Part shown: positions 1 through 10,106 of the stretch, piece after piece
Layout of the letters: each line of letters starts with the position of its first letter
Numbering within the stretch: the first letter of the stretch is position 1
Assembly (NCBI GenBank): GCA_008000375.1
Contig: SMOI01000239.1
Span: 2,679-49,711 of the forward strand
Reading direction: 5' to 3'
Length of the DNA stretch: 47,033 nucleotides
Origin: Poteriospumella lacustris
Lineage: Eukaryota; Sar; Chrysophyceae; Chromulinales; Dinobryaceae
Notes under the pieces: generated by a model
Seen by the model: the letters and a program-made list of their open reading frames with translations, nothing else
Databases searched by the model: none
Told to the model about the DNA's origin: nothing
Program-made: the position numbers and the translations under genes

Positions 1-3000
1 GGAGATAAGAAGCTGATTCCTCCGCCGCCGTCTTTCCCACCGTCGTCCGGATCCATCAAGAAAACGTCGGTCGATGGCGCCAGTGTACGTAGCGAGTACA
101 CGAAAGTGGAGGACGTGCTCGACGGTCGACCCTTGTTCGAGCAGTTCCCTGCGATTCGATTCCCACCGTTGCCACAGCCGCTCATCCCCGATCCTTTGAT
201 AGCAGAACACTTCTCATTCGATCTGGACGGGCTTCTTGCCGGCACGGGCCACTCAGAGGACGACAAAGAGATCGTCGCGTCGATCCAGTTCCTGCAGGCG
301 GTGATGGGCGGCCTCGTCAGCAAGGGCATCGAGCTGCGCAACTCGATCATCGAGCACGCCGCATACACCTTCCAACTGAAGCAGCCGATTTCGCAGGACG
401 ACGTGGACTACGTCCAGGCGACCATCTTCCCCAACTACGCGTCGATGAAGGACGAGCTGCAGGAGGTCGCCGACGAGCTGGCGCTGCTGAAGCCCTGGAA
501 GGTGCGCCACCTCTTCGTGGAGGAACTGGACGAGGACGCGCTTATCGAGGCGGCGGGCGGCGTTGCCAACCACAGCGCCATCATCCACCTGCTCGCGCAG
601 TCCTACGGCGCCGGCCACCGCTTCATGGCTCTCGAGCGCGCCATCGTCCAGGCGGGACAGGCGCTGCAGGACGAGACGACGCGGTCGGTCATCGCCGTGT
701 CGCAGCTGCACACATACACCGCGGCGATCGTGCGCTATCCGCCCGGCCCGTACCCGAAGGCCTCGGGCGTCGAGGTGCGCTGGGACGGACTGAGCGAGCT
801 GCAGGCGAAGGTGGCGGCGCGACGCAGCGCGCTGTCGCGGGACTTCGAGCGCTTCATGGCGACGCGCCGCCTGCCAGTGACCAACGCGCTCTTCGCGTAC
901 CTGCAGCACCCGCAGGAGTACGGCCACGTGTTGTCGGTGGCGCGCTACCGCTTCGGCCCCGGCGAGTTCGCCGCGGCCTTCGACTGGCTGGAGGTGCAGG
1001 ACGAGCGCGCGCTGGCCGCCGCACGCGCCGCGGCTGACGCTGGCAGCTCGCGGACGGACGCAGACGACCCGGCGGACAGCGTTCTGCGCCGCGTTGAGGT
1101 CATCGCGCTGCAGCACTGCGCGCTGTCCGACCGCGATGTGCATCGCCTCGCACAGGCGCTGCCGCGGCTGACGCGGCTGAGCGTGCTGAACCTGAGCCAC
1201 AACGCGCTGAGCCAGTCGGCGATGGCCTCGCTGGCGACCGTCGTCATGCAGCACCCGCAGTGCCTGCGCGCGCTGCGGCTGCTGCTGCTCGACGACAACC
1301 GCCTGAACAGCGACGGCGCCTTCCACCTCGCGCAGGTGCTGCACCCGCACTGCCCGCGCCTGCTGAAGCTGTCGCTCAGCGGCAACCCCATCGGCGACAA
1401 GGGCGCCGTGCGCGTCCTGCAGACGCTGCTCAACCCGCAGCGGCGCGCGTTCGCCCACCTGCCGCCGCTGCAGGCCGCGGGGCCGCGCGACAGAGCGGCG
1501 CGCCGACGACGCGGCGGCGCGGCCGTCGAGGACGGCGAGGAGGACGAGGAGGAGGACGAGGAGGTGCTCGTGACGCTGGACGCGCCCGCGCGCCGCGCGT
1601 CGCAGGCGCCTCAGACGGCGGGTCGCGCCAAGGCGACCGACGGCGCGCGGTTCCGCGGCAGCGTCCTCTTCGGCGACGCGTTCAACGAGAACCTCGCGCA
1701 CGTCCGCGTGGGCGGCGCGGGCGCGAACGGAGGCGAGGAGGTGCAGGAGGCGGTGCAGTCCCAGCGCCGCTACCCGCTGCAGAGCTACCTCTGCGACTTC
1801 TTCGCGCCGACGCTGGTGCTGGAGACGCTGCGCAGTCTCCTCGCGGCGGCCGAGTACGACGTGCAGCACGGCGGCGACGGCCGCGGCACGCTGCGCCAGC
1901 ACCACTACCTCTTCCAGCAGACGCGCTCGCCGGCGGCGCAGGCGGCGCCGGCAGCGCCCGGCGGCGACGCGGCGCGCGCCACGATCGACTACAGCTGGGT
2001 GAACGACCCCGACCGCGACGAGTTCCACGTCGACGCGCCAGCGACTACAGCGACGCCGACAGCGACGCGGAGGACCGCCGCCGCGTCGCGCTGGCGGTCG
2101 CGCGCGTGCAGAAGCTGCGCGGCGTCGTCGCGGCGGCCCGCTGCCCGGCGACGACGCGGCGAGCCAGACGGGCGGCGCCGAGGCCGGCTACCGCGCCGTG
2201 CCGCGCCGGACGCTGGCGCGCATCGAGGCGCGCGTGCAGCGAGCGCGCGATCGGCGGCGACGGCTGGCGCAGCTCTCGTTCCGCGAGCGCCTCGTGCTGC
2301 GCGAGAAGCGCGCGCTCGGCGTCCACAAGACGCGACGAGCGCTGCGCGAGCAGCTCGACGCCGCTGGCGACGGTGACGGAGACGGCGACGAGGACGAGGA
2401 CGAGGCGCTGCTGGAGGGCAGCAGCGACGAGGAGGAGGCCGACTACCGCGAGTCGGACGAGGAGGACGCGGGCGACGACGGCGGCTTCGACGGCGGCTTC
2501 CAGCTGCCCGCCGCTGCGGAGGCCGCCGCGACCGACAGCGACGAGGAGCGCACGCAGGTGCCGGCCTACGCCGCGGGCGACGCGCAGCGCGGCGCAGCAC
2601 CGCCAGCCACGCGCCCGGCCGCCCGTCGCGTCGCGGCGCGGCTCGCAGGCGTCGCAGGTCTCCGCCGTCGCGCGCAGCGCGAAGCCGCGGGCGGTGCTGA
2701 CGACGACGGCGCTGCTGCTCCGCGCGCGGCAGTCGCGCGTCTTCGACAAGTACCCGCGGCTGGTGCAGCGCGTGCTGCGCCTGCGTCTGCGCCTGGCCGC
2801 TGTCGCGCTGTTTCTGTCGCTGCGGCGCCGCACGCGGCTGCCGAGCCTCGCGGCGCTGTCGCTGGCGCGCTGCCGCCTGACGCCCGCCGCGCTGCCGGCG
2901 CTGACCGTCGCGCTGCGCGAGGACAACTGCCTGCTGGCGCTGGACGTGTCCGACAACGCCGGCCTCCTCGCGAAGCAGGAGGACTGCAGCCTGCTGGCCA

Positions 3001-3782
3001 GCGGCCTGCGCTACACGCTCGACATGAAGCGCGACCCGCTCAACTACCACGTCCCGCACCCGTCGCGCCGCGTGCCGCGCAGGCCGCGCGACGCGTCCGC
3101 CGCCGTCGCAGTCGGCGACGGCTCCTCCGCCGAGACGCAGTTCTTCGTGGCGTCGCTGCAGCAGCTGGCGCTGAACGGCGTCGGCCTCACCGACGCCGGC
3201 CTCGTCGCCCTGGCGCCCGCCTGGAGCGTCGCGGGCTCGTCGCTGGCGCGCGTCGAGCTGCGGGGCAACCGCTTCGGCCCCACGGCGGCCAACGTCCTGG
3301 CCAACCTCTGTCAGCGCGCGCACTTCTTCCTCGGCAGCGCCGCCATCGTGTCTCTGCCGCCGCGGGCGACCGGCGCCGTCGGAGGTGGCAACCTGCAGAA
3401 GGTGAAACCGCCGGTGTTCTCGGCGGAGGACGACGACTTCCACCGCGACGAGGGCTTCCTCGCCGACGACGCGCTCTGGGACGCGCCCGTCGACCGCAAA
3501 GCGCCGCGCAAGGGCGATGCGTCTGCTGATGTGGCGCAGAAGCCAGCGCGGCGTTCACGACGGCAGCGCCGCGAGAGCTTAGCGCTGGGCGGCGGGGCGG
3601 GCGCGGTGAGCGCGATGCGACTGGTGGACGAGGACGAGGACAGCCTGGACAGCTTCCGCGACGGCGACAGCCTCACAGAAGACGACAGCGACCTCGACGA
3701 CCTCGACGACCTCGCGGGCGAGACGGGCGAGTCGGGCGAGGACGGAGACGGCTTCGACTACGACGACGACTACGACAACTGA
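1..3782 (+). CDS. Leucine-rich-repeat (RNI-like) protein, 5' partial, frame-broken
   Basis: The frame is open from base 1, so the true start lies left of the window. The N-terminal ~300 residues are a helical region I do not recognise. RNI-type leucine-rich repeats follow (about 1090-1430; LxxLNLSHN, LLLLDDNRL, LKLSLSGNPI). An acidic low-complexity linker comes next, then more LRRs (about 2840-3000 and 3140-3310; LDVSDN, LQQLALNGVGL, VELRGNRF). The tail is very acidic and ends at the TGA at 3780-3782. The reading frame changes near 2040, 2135, 2600 and 2635, and each change equals loss of one base. Protein sense continues across each one, including acidic, basic and LRR segments, so I treat this as one gene with sequence errors, not four. 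LRRs suggest protein binding; no catalytic domain is visible. A link to cilia or a scaffold role would be speculation. Confidence 0.65.
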
Positions 3783-4106
3783 CAACGACATGCGACAAAG
3801 GACATGCGACAAAGGTCGTAAACAACTTCTAACTGACCCAGAAACTGGGTGCCATTGTGTATTGTGTGCGCGCTGCTGTGTCGTGAGGGTGTCGCGACGA
3901 CGGACGTTGAAGTTGCCTTCGCAGCGGCTTGAAGTTCATGGTGGCGACGGTTGGCGCCGTTTTGGCCGCCGCGTCGCCTGCCACCTGCCACCGATGGATA
4001 CTACTAGATCGACGTCATCGATGTCATTGAAGTCCGCGACGGTCTCCATTTCTGTTCACCCCACTTGATCACATTCGAAGTAGTTTTGTCAGTGCCGCTG
4101 TGAGCT
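3783..4106. other. Intergenic spacer, LRR gene to Rh gene
   Basis: No supported gene. A 14-bp tandem duplication (catgcgacaaagg-like, about 3789-3816) sits just after the LRR stop codon. The rest must hold the LRR 3' end and the Rh promoter, but I see no clear core motif. Confidence 0.5.
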
Positions 4107-5753
4107 ATGTTTGAGAAGGCGAATACATCGGAGACAGATGTGGCGTCTCCCGCCAAGAAGGACCTCGGCATTGCCGCGAACATCATGATGTGGCTGCAGC
4201 TCTTCATGATCATCCTCTTCGCAAGATGCACCAAATTCGCCGCGGTGACCAATCCTCCTGCCACTGGAACGGTTACTCAGGGCTACTTCTACTTCGGAGG
4301 CATTGAGATCATGATGTAAGTCGATAAGGGAGGAGCTGGTTGTGAGATGTTGACTGACGGTGGGTCATGCCTCAATAGGTTCATCGGTTTCGGCTATTTG
4401 ATGACTTTCATGAAAACCTACGGCCTGGGCGCCGTTGGTTTCACCATGTTGGTGACCGCGATCGGCCTGCAGTGGTACATCTTCGCGGAGGGCTTCTTCC
4501 ACCAGATTTTCGATTACAACAGCGAGACCGAGTGGAAGTACATCGAAATCGACATTTACACCATGATGAACTGCCTCTTCGGCATCTCCGCGGTGTTGAT
4601 TTCGTTCGGCGCCGTCATTGGCAAGATCAAGCCGTCGCAGCTCATCGTGATGACCATCATCGAGCTGCTCTTCCACGCGTTCAACTACGAGTGCATCTTG
4701 ATCGGCGGCATCAAGGTGGCCGATGTGGGAGGCACGTACGCCGATCACATGTTCGGTGCCTATTTCGGTCTGGCGGTGTCCTTCATGTTGACCGGCTCCC
4801 CCAAGCAGCAGCAGCACAACGTCAACCCCTTGCTCGGCTACACCGCCGACCTGTTCTCCTTCATCGGCACGCTCTTTTTGTGGATCTACTGGCCTTCGTT
4901 CGTTGGCGGTGGGTTGCCCGCGGACACTGCCGGTCAGCAGAGCGCCATCATCAACACCATTCTCGCGCTGTCCGCCTCCACGATGGTCACCTTCTACGTG
5001 TCCTACAACCTCCACGGCTACCTGCACAAGAAGGACGGAAAGCCCCATCGCATCTTCCGCCCCGTCGACATTCAGAATGCCACTCTCGCCGGAGGTGTCG
5101 CCATCGGCTGTGCGGCCAACTTCCACATGAACCCCGTCAACGCCATCTTCATCGGCTTCACCGCCGGCCTCGTCTCGACGCTCGGCTACTTCTTCATCCA
5201 GCCCTTCCTCTTCGAGAAGTTCGGCCTGCACGACACCTGCGGAGTGCACAACTTGCACGGCATGCCCTCCATCATCGGCGCCGTGTCGACCATCGTCTTG
5301 GCCGCGTACAAGCAAGCCGAGGGCCGCGCGCACGACACCGATATCTTCTACGGCCACGAGCACGGCCAGTGGTACCGCCAGCTGACCGGCATGATCGCCA
5401 CCATCGTCTGCGCCATCGTCGGTGGTGTTTTCACCGGCTGGGTCATCCGTAACATCAACCCTCTGTCCAAGGAGGACAACCCCTTCGATGACAGCACCTA
5501 CTGGGAAACCGCCGAGGACTTCGTGCAGCCCGTCTCTGACGCCGCCAGCGAGGTCGACGTCGCCGTGAAGCCGTCCACGTCCACCACCGCCACTCCCCGC
5601 AAGGACATCGAAGAAGGCAAGGACCGCGAGATCGAGTTGTTGCAGGATCGCTCCGAGACCCCTCGCTCGGTCGATCGTGAGGCCAGCCGACGCATCGCCG
5701 ACATCTCCGACGTTATGGTCGCCGAAAACAACAGCCTCTACATGAGCAATTAA
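4107..5753 (+). CDS. Rh-type ammonium/ammonia channel (Amt/Mep/Rh superfamily)
   Basis: CDS is join(4107..4315, 4379..5753), 527 residues. The 63-nt intron has GTAAG donor and AATAG acceptor and restores the frame across MMFIGFGYLMTF. This is a polytopic plasma-membrane channel for NH3/NH4+ (perhaps CO2) of the Rh branch rather than plant/bacterial Amt. Rh hallmarks are MxFIGFGxLMTF, DHMFGAYFGL with the first pore His, DTCGVHNLHGMP with the second pore His, and the C-terminal FDDSTYWE motif typical of Rh glycoproteins. About eleven to twelve hydrophobic segments are visible. The last ~80 residues are a polar cytosolic tail rich in S/T/E/R, plausibly a regulatory region. Start ATG 4107 is the first in frame and gives a short cytosolic N-terminus before the first membrane helix. 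Codon use is less GC-extreme than in the flanking LRR gene, consistent with high expression. Confidence 0.93.
4316..4378 (+). other. Spliceosomal intron of the Rh gene
   Basis: 63 nt, GTAAG...AATAG. A TTGACTGAC branch-like site lies about 25 nt before the acceptor. Removing it joins two halves of one conserved Rh helix, which is strong support. Confidence 0.92.
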
Positions 5754-6410
5754 CGCGACTTGCTGTTCGCGAGTCCGAACCAGTCCCCGCGCATACGTAG
5801 CTCTCCATTCTTTCTCTCCGCCTCGTCCTGCGAGGAGGATACGCACTGCGTGGGCCTTCCAATTTCTTATGCCGGCCGCGATGCGACCAGTGCTACGGCC
5901 GCGTAGACTGACCGTGCTTCGCTGGCGGCGTAGATATGCGCGTGTAGCTGTCATTGCATCCAGCAGTATTCTTCCTCTGCTTTACTTCCTATCTCGGACG
6001 CTTGTCGTCGTCTCCTGCGTGTGCAGCGGGAAGCCCCGTTGGCTCTTGTACAACCCGTAGACTTAGTTGGAGCTGATCCATTGATTGATTTTCAGTGCCA
6101 CCGGTGGCGGCAACCGTAGGTTTCGTTGGTCCCCACTTTCTTCCCTTTTGTTTTGTAAGTTAATCCTCCCCTGTCGCTAATAAGGCCTTTAGGGTTGGGG
6201 GTGAGGGTGAGGACCACTCGCCGCGTCGCGACACCGGCGGGACACCGCCGAAGAACAAAGCGGGCATCGGAATTCCGAGAAAATTCTGGACCGTCGTGTC
6301 GGAATTCCGAGTTCTGGCTCTGGGAAGACAAGTTCCAAGTTGACTCCAAATCGCTCGAGGTCCTGTCGCTTGTGATTGGCCTCACACAGTTTATCCGGGT
6401 TTCTGTTGAA
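5754..6410. promoter_or_regulatory. Intergenic region with two 12-bp palindromes upstream of the 6411 gene
   Basis: No convincing gene. Two identical perfect palindromes TCGGAATTCCGA lie at 6267-6278 and 6299-6310, spaced 32 bp (about three helical turns) and about 100-140 bp before the likely start codon at 6411. This arrangement would suit a dimeric regulator. A GTAAGT at about 6156 followed by TAATAAG could be a 5'-UTR intron, but nothing tests it. An upstream in-frame ATG at 6195 would make the palindromes coding, but that extension is basic, low in conservation-like character and less likely. Confidence 0.35.
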
Positions 6411-7040
6411 ATGGCGCACTTGATCAAGGATATCACGCGATTTTTGAACATTTCGGGCCAAAGCGGAAATCGGATCGAGGTGAATCCTTACACGCTGTCA
6501 GCAGGAATCACTTTGTCATACATTGCGTTTTACACAGCTTACGACAAGGCCTCCAAATCTCTGAATGGAGAGCTCCTGAAAGACTTTTTCTTCGTCCGGC
6601 GCGGATACGACTGGACTCTGAAGGAAGCCAACAAAGTCATTTCGCTCTCGGGCCTGACGTCGCTCCTTCTCGCGTTCACCCCCGAGTTCCATCACGTGCA
6701 GAAAGACCTTCTGTATGCGTCCATGGGCCTTCTTTGGACACACTCGATCTACTCTTTTTATTCGTTTTACGATTTCTCATTGAAGAAGGTCTGGAACGAT
6801 AAACTTCTGAAGCCGCTGTCCGTCGCGTTGGGAGCGGCGGGCCACCTGCTGTTGAGTTACTCTTTCTTTGGCAAAATAGACGACGCTGTGTTGGCCGTGT
6901 CTACCACAGCACTGAGCATCGCCCACTTTTGGACGATGGAAGTGGACTACAAGTACAAATTGCAAGTCCGACCCTTCGCATATTTGCCGTTTCCTCTGTC
7001 AATCTACGCCATCTATCGCGCTCTGACGCCTTCTAAGTAA
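6411..7040 (+). CDS. Unrecognised multi-pass membrane protein
   Basis: About 209 residues if it begins at ATG 6411 (MAHLIKDITRFL), chosen because protein-like composition begins there; a 72-residue longer form from 6195 is possible. The first half is amphipathic with many aromatic and Lys/Asp residues. The second half holds four or five hydrophobic segments (around ISLSGLTSLLLAF, LLYASMGLLW, LSVALGAAGHLLLSYSFF, AVLAVSTTALSIAHFW and FAYLPFPLSIYAIY). The protein ends in a short basic LTPSK tail. No catalytic motif or family signature is recognised. Its base composition is clearly AT-richer than the LRR and PsuG-PsuK genes, so it may be better expressed or under other constraint. Function unknown. 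Confidence 0.7.
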   Translation: MAHLIKDITRFLNISGQSGNRIEVNPYTLSAGITLSYIAFYTAYDKASKSLNGELLKDFFFVRRGYDWTLKEANKVISLSGLTSLLLAFTPEFHHVQKDLLYASMGLLWTHSIYSFYSFYDFSLKKVWNDKLLKPLSVALGAAGHLLLSYSFFGKIDDAVLAVSTTALSIAHFWTMEVDYKYKLQVRPFAYLPFPLSIYAIYRALTPSK

Positions 7041-7626
7041 CTAAACATTTGCGATGTATGTCTCAACCGCAGTGAATGGTGTGTGATTTTGTATGGGTTT
7101 GCCGAAGTACCTTCCACGGGATGGAGGATGCAAAAGTGGCATAGCGCAATCTACAGCTGCAAGCCCAACAGGCTACCAAAGGAATCGTTGAGGTCTTGGA
7201 CGGCAGAAAACCAGACAGTTCATAGGTACAGCTCCAAGTTGCACAAATGGATACACCAAACTGTGGTGCACCATATGTACTTGCATACCGGTACTGTAAG
7301 ACGTAAGAAAGTAAGACAGCAGCACAGCAGCAGGCAGCAGAGAGTCCCAGACTCCAGATGCCCAGCACTTCTCAGACCCAAACGGACCCAGGTACACACC
7401 CACCATCTGGGGCCTCCGGTCGGCGTGTGCTGACGTCGCCTTTTTGGTCTTCGGGTCCATCGGGACCGGCCACCTCCTTCGCCTCGACGAAATTTCCGTT
7501 GCTGTTAGAGGTTCCGCCTCTTGAGTTCCAGTTGATGGCTGGATTCCAACCACAACCAGTGCACGCCATCTGCATCTCCCTTCAACCCCGTCGTCAACTT
7601 CTTCTTCTCCGATATCTTCTTCTGCG
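7041..7626. other. Intergenic region upstream of the LOV gene
   Basis: Open frames here on both strands lack protein-like composition, and none shows a domain. A CAG-rich stretch (about 7317-7340) is the only notable feature. It presumably holds the LOV-gene promoter. Confidence 0.45.
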
Positions 7627-8871
7627 ATGGGTGGAGCTGCCTCAACCGTTCGCCAAGCGACCAACCTAGATCCGTTGGATATTTCCACCTCTATTTTACT
7701 GGGTCCTTATGTTCGCAGCTGTGCAAAGTTTGTCGCACACAGCGACGAAACCCGCCGCGACTTCTTGCAGTGGGTCTGCGGTCTATCGTGGCTGGACGAT
7801 TTCCTCGCGAAGGCGCTCGCGAACGAGTTCAAACGAACACCGGACGCCGATCGTCAGTTGCACTACATCATGCCATCGGGATCGACTCTCTTGGTCGACG
7901 ACCGCGCCAAGACCACGCACCGCTTCAACCACTCGGTCAAGCCGTGCCTCTCCGGCGACGCGTCCTCTCAAGCCGCCGTATCCACCGACGAGCGAACGAT
8001 TCGAAGCATCAACATCGACATCGAGACGCCGTCGGAGGCCTTGAACGCGGCTCATATCCTGCCTCTCCTTCTCGCGTCCCTGCTGCCACTCTATTTCCAA
8101 AGCAGCCACTTCGGAGCCTTCGTCAGCAGCAGCTTGGCGCCGAATGGTCGCGTCAAAGTTCGCAGCGCGACTTCCTTGCCTTCCCCTTCCGCACCGACCC
8201 CGAGCAGCACATTCACCGCCGCTGCCTGCTACCTCACAGACGCCGAGTCGGTCAAAGTCGACGGCGCTGCGCCCCGGGCCACCGCCTCTGCGAAGGGCGT
8301 CGCGATTGCCGACACCAAAGCCGACGGCGACTCTCAGTCCACCGCTCGTCTGCGCACTCTTCTCTTGCAGACGGTGGAGCGCCTTCGCGTTGACCAGCCC
8401 ACTTGGATGGATAAGCTGCGCCATCCGCACTCAGCGGCCTGGCTGAGCAGCGTGCTGCTGTACCTCGACGAGCTGCCCATCAGCATCTCCCTCGCCTCTG
8501 CCTCCCCGCTCACGCCGAACTTCCCCCTCATCTACGTCAACCAAGCATTCGAGCACACCACCCTGTACGCCAGACACGAGATCATCGGTCGAAACTGTCG
8601 CTTCCTGCAGCACAGCCAGCGCACCGAGCACCAGCAGGTCGACGTCCTGTGCCAGGCCCTGCGCGAGCGATGCTCGGTGCGACTGGCCTTGACGAACCGG
8701 CGCAAGGACGGCTCGTGCTTCCTGAACTTCCTGGCTCTGCAGCCGATCGACGGCCGCGAGAAGTACGTCTTGGGCATCCAGCACGACTTCACCGGCCGCG
8801 AGAGCCGCCTGACGCAGGACCTGCTGGCCGTCGACCTGCTGGCTCACCTCCTTCCGCCGCTCATGCGATGA
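7627..8871 (+). CDS. LOV-domain blue-light photoreceptor, probably N-myristoylated
   Basis: 414 residues. The C-terminal ~120 residues (about 285-395) form a LOV-type PAS domain. Visible are YVNQAFE, the adduct motif GRNCRFLQ with the photoactive Cys at residue 324, the flavin-ring contacts NRRKDGS and FLNFL, and GIQ carrying the Gln that reads flavin protonation. In known LOV proteins the Cys forms a covalent adduct with FMN under blue light. The N-terminus MGGAAST fits the MGxxxS/T N-myristoylation consensus, which supports ATG 7627 as the true start and suggests membrane tethering. The ~280-residue region before LOV is not recognised; it has a Ser/Ala/Pro-rich linker (about 175-210) and no kinase, bZIP, F-box or RGS signature I can defend. 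The output domain, if any, is therefore novel or the protein signals by dimerisation. Only a short helix follows LOV. Confidence 0.85.
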   Translation: MGGAASTVRQATNLDPLDISTSILLGPYVRSCAKFVAHSDETRRDFLQWVCGLSWLDDFLAKALANEFKRTPDADRQLHYIMPSGSTLLVDDRAKTTHRFNHSVKPCLSGDASSQAAVSTDERTIRSINIDIETPSEALNAAHILPLLLASLLPLYFQSSHFGAFVSSSLAPNGRVKVRSATSLPSPSAPTPSSTFTAAACYLTDAESVKVDGAAPRATASAKGVAIADTKADGDSQSTARLRTLLLQTVERLRVDQPTWMDKLRHPHSAAWLSSVLLYLDELPISISLASASPLTPNFPLIYVNQAFEHTTLYARHEIIGRNCRFLQHSQRTEHQQVDVLCQALRERCSVRLALTNRRKDGSCFLNFLALQPIDGREKYVLGIQHDFTGRESRLTQDLLAVDLLAHLLPPLMR

Positions 8872-10106
8872 GCCGCCCCCTCCCGCCCCCTCGTGCCCCT
8901 GTCCCGCCCCTCTCCTCTGGTTCGCATTGGCACCGTTCCTTGTCGCTGTTGCGCTTTGCGCGTTCACATTTGTCGTTGTCCCGTCGCGCCTTTCCTGCGC
9001 CTCTTTGTCCCGTGCCAGTGTCCCGTGTCAGTGTTCTCTGTCTTTTGCTCATCTCTCCGACTCCGCGTCGGTGTTTGTGTCTCCGCTGGCGCCTTGGCGC
9101 CCGCGCTATCTGTGTCTCCTCGTTCCGCCGTCCCCAAACTTGTTTCGCTGTTGTGTCCGTCCGCGGCGCCCGTGCGCGCCCTGCGCGTTGTTCATTGTTT
9201 TCATCTCCCATCTACGAAGAAGCTTAGCAGACCCGTTCTCTCCACGTTGAATCTCGTTGCTTTCGCCGCGCCGCTCGTTGAGCGCGCCGTGTTGCCCTTT
9301 TGTTTCGCCTCCCGCACGCATTGTTTATCGCTGGCTGCCAGCGCCCTTTCCGCCACGTCCCTGGCACGTACTCTCCTCGTTGCGTCTTTTCTCGCCGCCG
9401 CCGCCGCCGCCGCCACTGCCGGCCGTTCGTCCAGTTCGTCAGTCTCTCGCGTAGGTGCGTCTTTCCTCGCCGTCGCCGCCGCCGGCCGTTCGTCCAGTTC
9501 GTCAGTCTCTCGCGAAGTCCGCTCGCCGCCCGTTTCACCTCTGCGTCATCTCTTGGCCCCGCTTCGTTTGCGACATCTCTTGACCCGCTGCGCCGCTGCG
9601 TAATTCCCTAAGTAATCTCGTGTCCTTGCCTCGCCCGCCGCGTTGCCTTCGCGTAGCCATCGCCTCACTCGCAGCCTGCCGCCTGCCGCCGTCGCCTCGG
9701 TCCGCTGCCGCCACCGGCGACGGCCGCCGGTCGCCGGTCGCCGCGGCTGGGACGTACCAAATATAGGCTTACTATCGCAGATATACGGTAGGTTGGTGCC
9801 CTTCAACGAACCACAGGGAAGCGCTCTCCGGCGGCGACGTCGCCGGCGGCGGGAGCGTCGCTTCGCCTTCCGCTTCGGCATTCGGATGCGAAGTCGCCGC
9901 GCTCCGCGGTCGATCCGTGCACAATCAGAACTCTTGCGTCCCTGACCGGCCACAGCTTTGTTCGATCGCCGTAGATCTCTCGCGATGACCCCGTTGGTGC
10001 TGCAGGTAAGCGCCCACCGCCTCCCGCTCCACCGCCGTTCTCTCACCCAGAAGAATCCTCTGTGATCGGTGCTACGTGGCGACAGTCGAGTGCGCGGCGA
10101 GTCGCG
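8872..10106. other. Long A-depleted, pyrimidine-rich intergenic stretch
   Basis: About 750 bases after the LOV stop are strikingly poor in A on the + strand and rich in T, C and CpG, with no credible coding content. A 31-bp sequence is repeated at 9421-9451 and 9483-9513 within a 62-bp tandem unit, and a GCC run lies at about 9393-9412. The right end (9600-10106) is more balanced and probably contains the PsuG-PsuK promoter. A possible first exon ATG at 9985 (seven codons, then CAG/GTAAGC) could splice to 10086 in frame with PsuG. Confidence 0.5.
9421..9513. repeat. 62-bp-period direct repeat
   Basis: GGCCGTTCGTCCAGTTCGTC and the following TCTCTCGCG recur exactly at offset 62 (9421-9451, 9483-9513). 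A similar CTTTTCTCGCCG or CTTTCCTCGCCG precedes each copy, so it is a short tandem duplication in non-coding sequence. Confidence 0.85.

Noticed and set aside
6188-6200. TTTAGGGTT followed by GGGGGTGAGGG, telomere-like
   Set aside because: Little more than one unit, expected by chance; not evidence for an interstitial telomere.
7083-7433. Small open frames between the orphan membrane gene and the LOV gene
   Set aside because: No protein-like composition, no domain, and no intron that links them to LOV.
8893-9603. Ser/Arg/Leu-rich 200-residue open frames after the LOV gene
   Set aside because: Several frames on both strands are open because the tract lacks A and hence stop codons; none looks like a protein.
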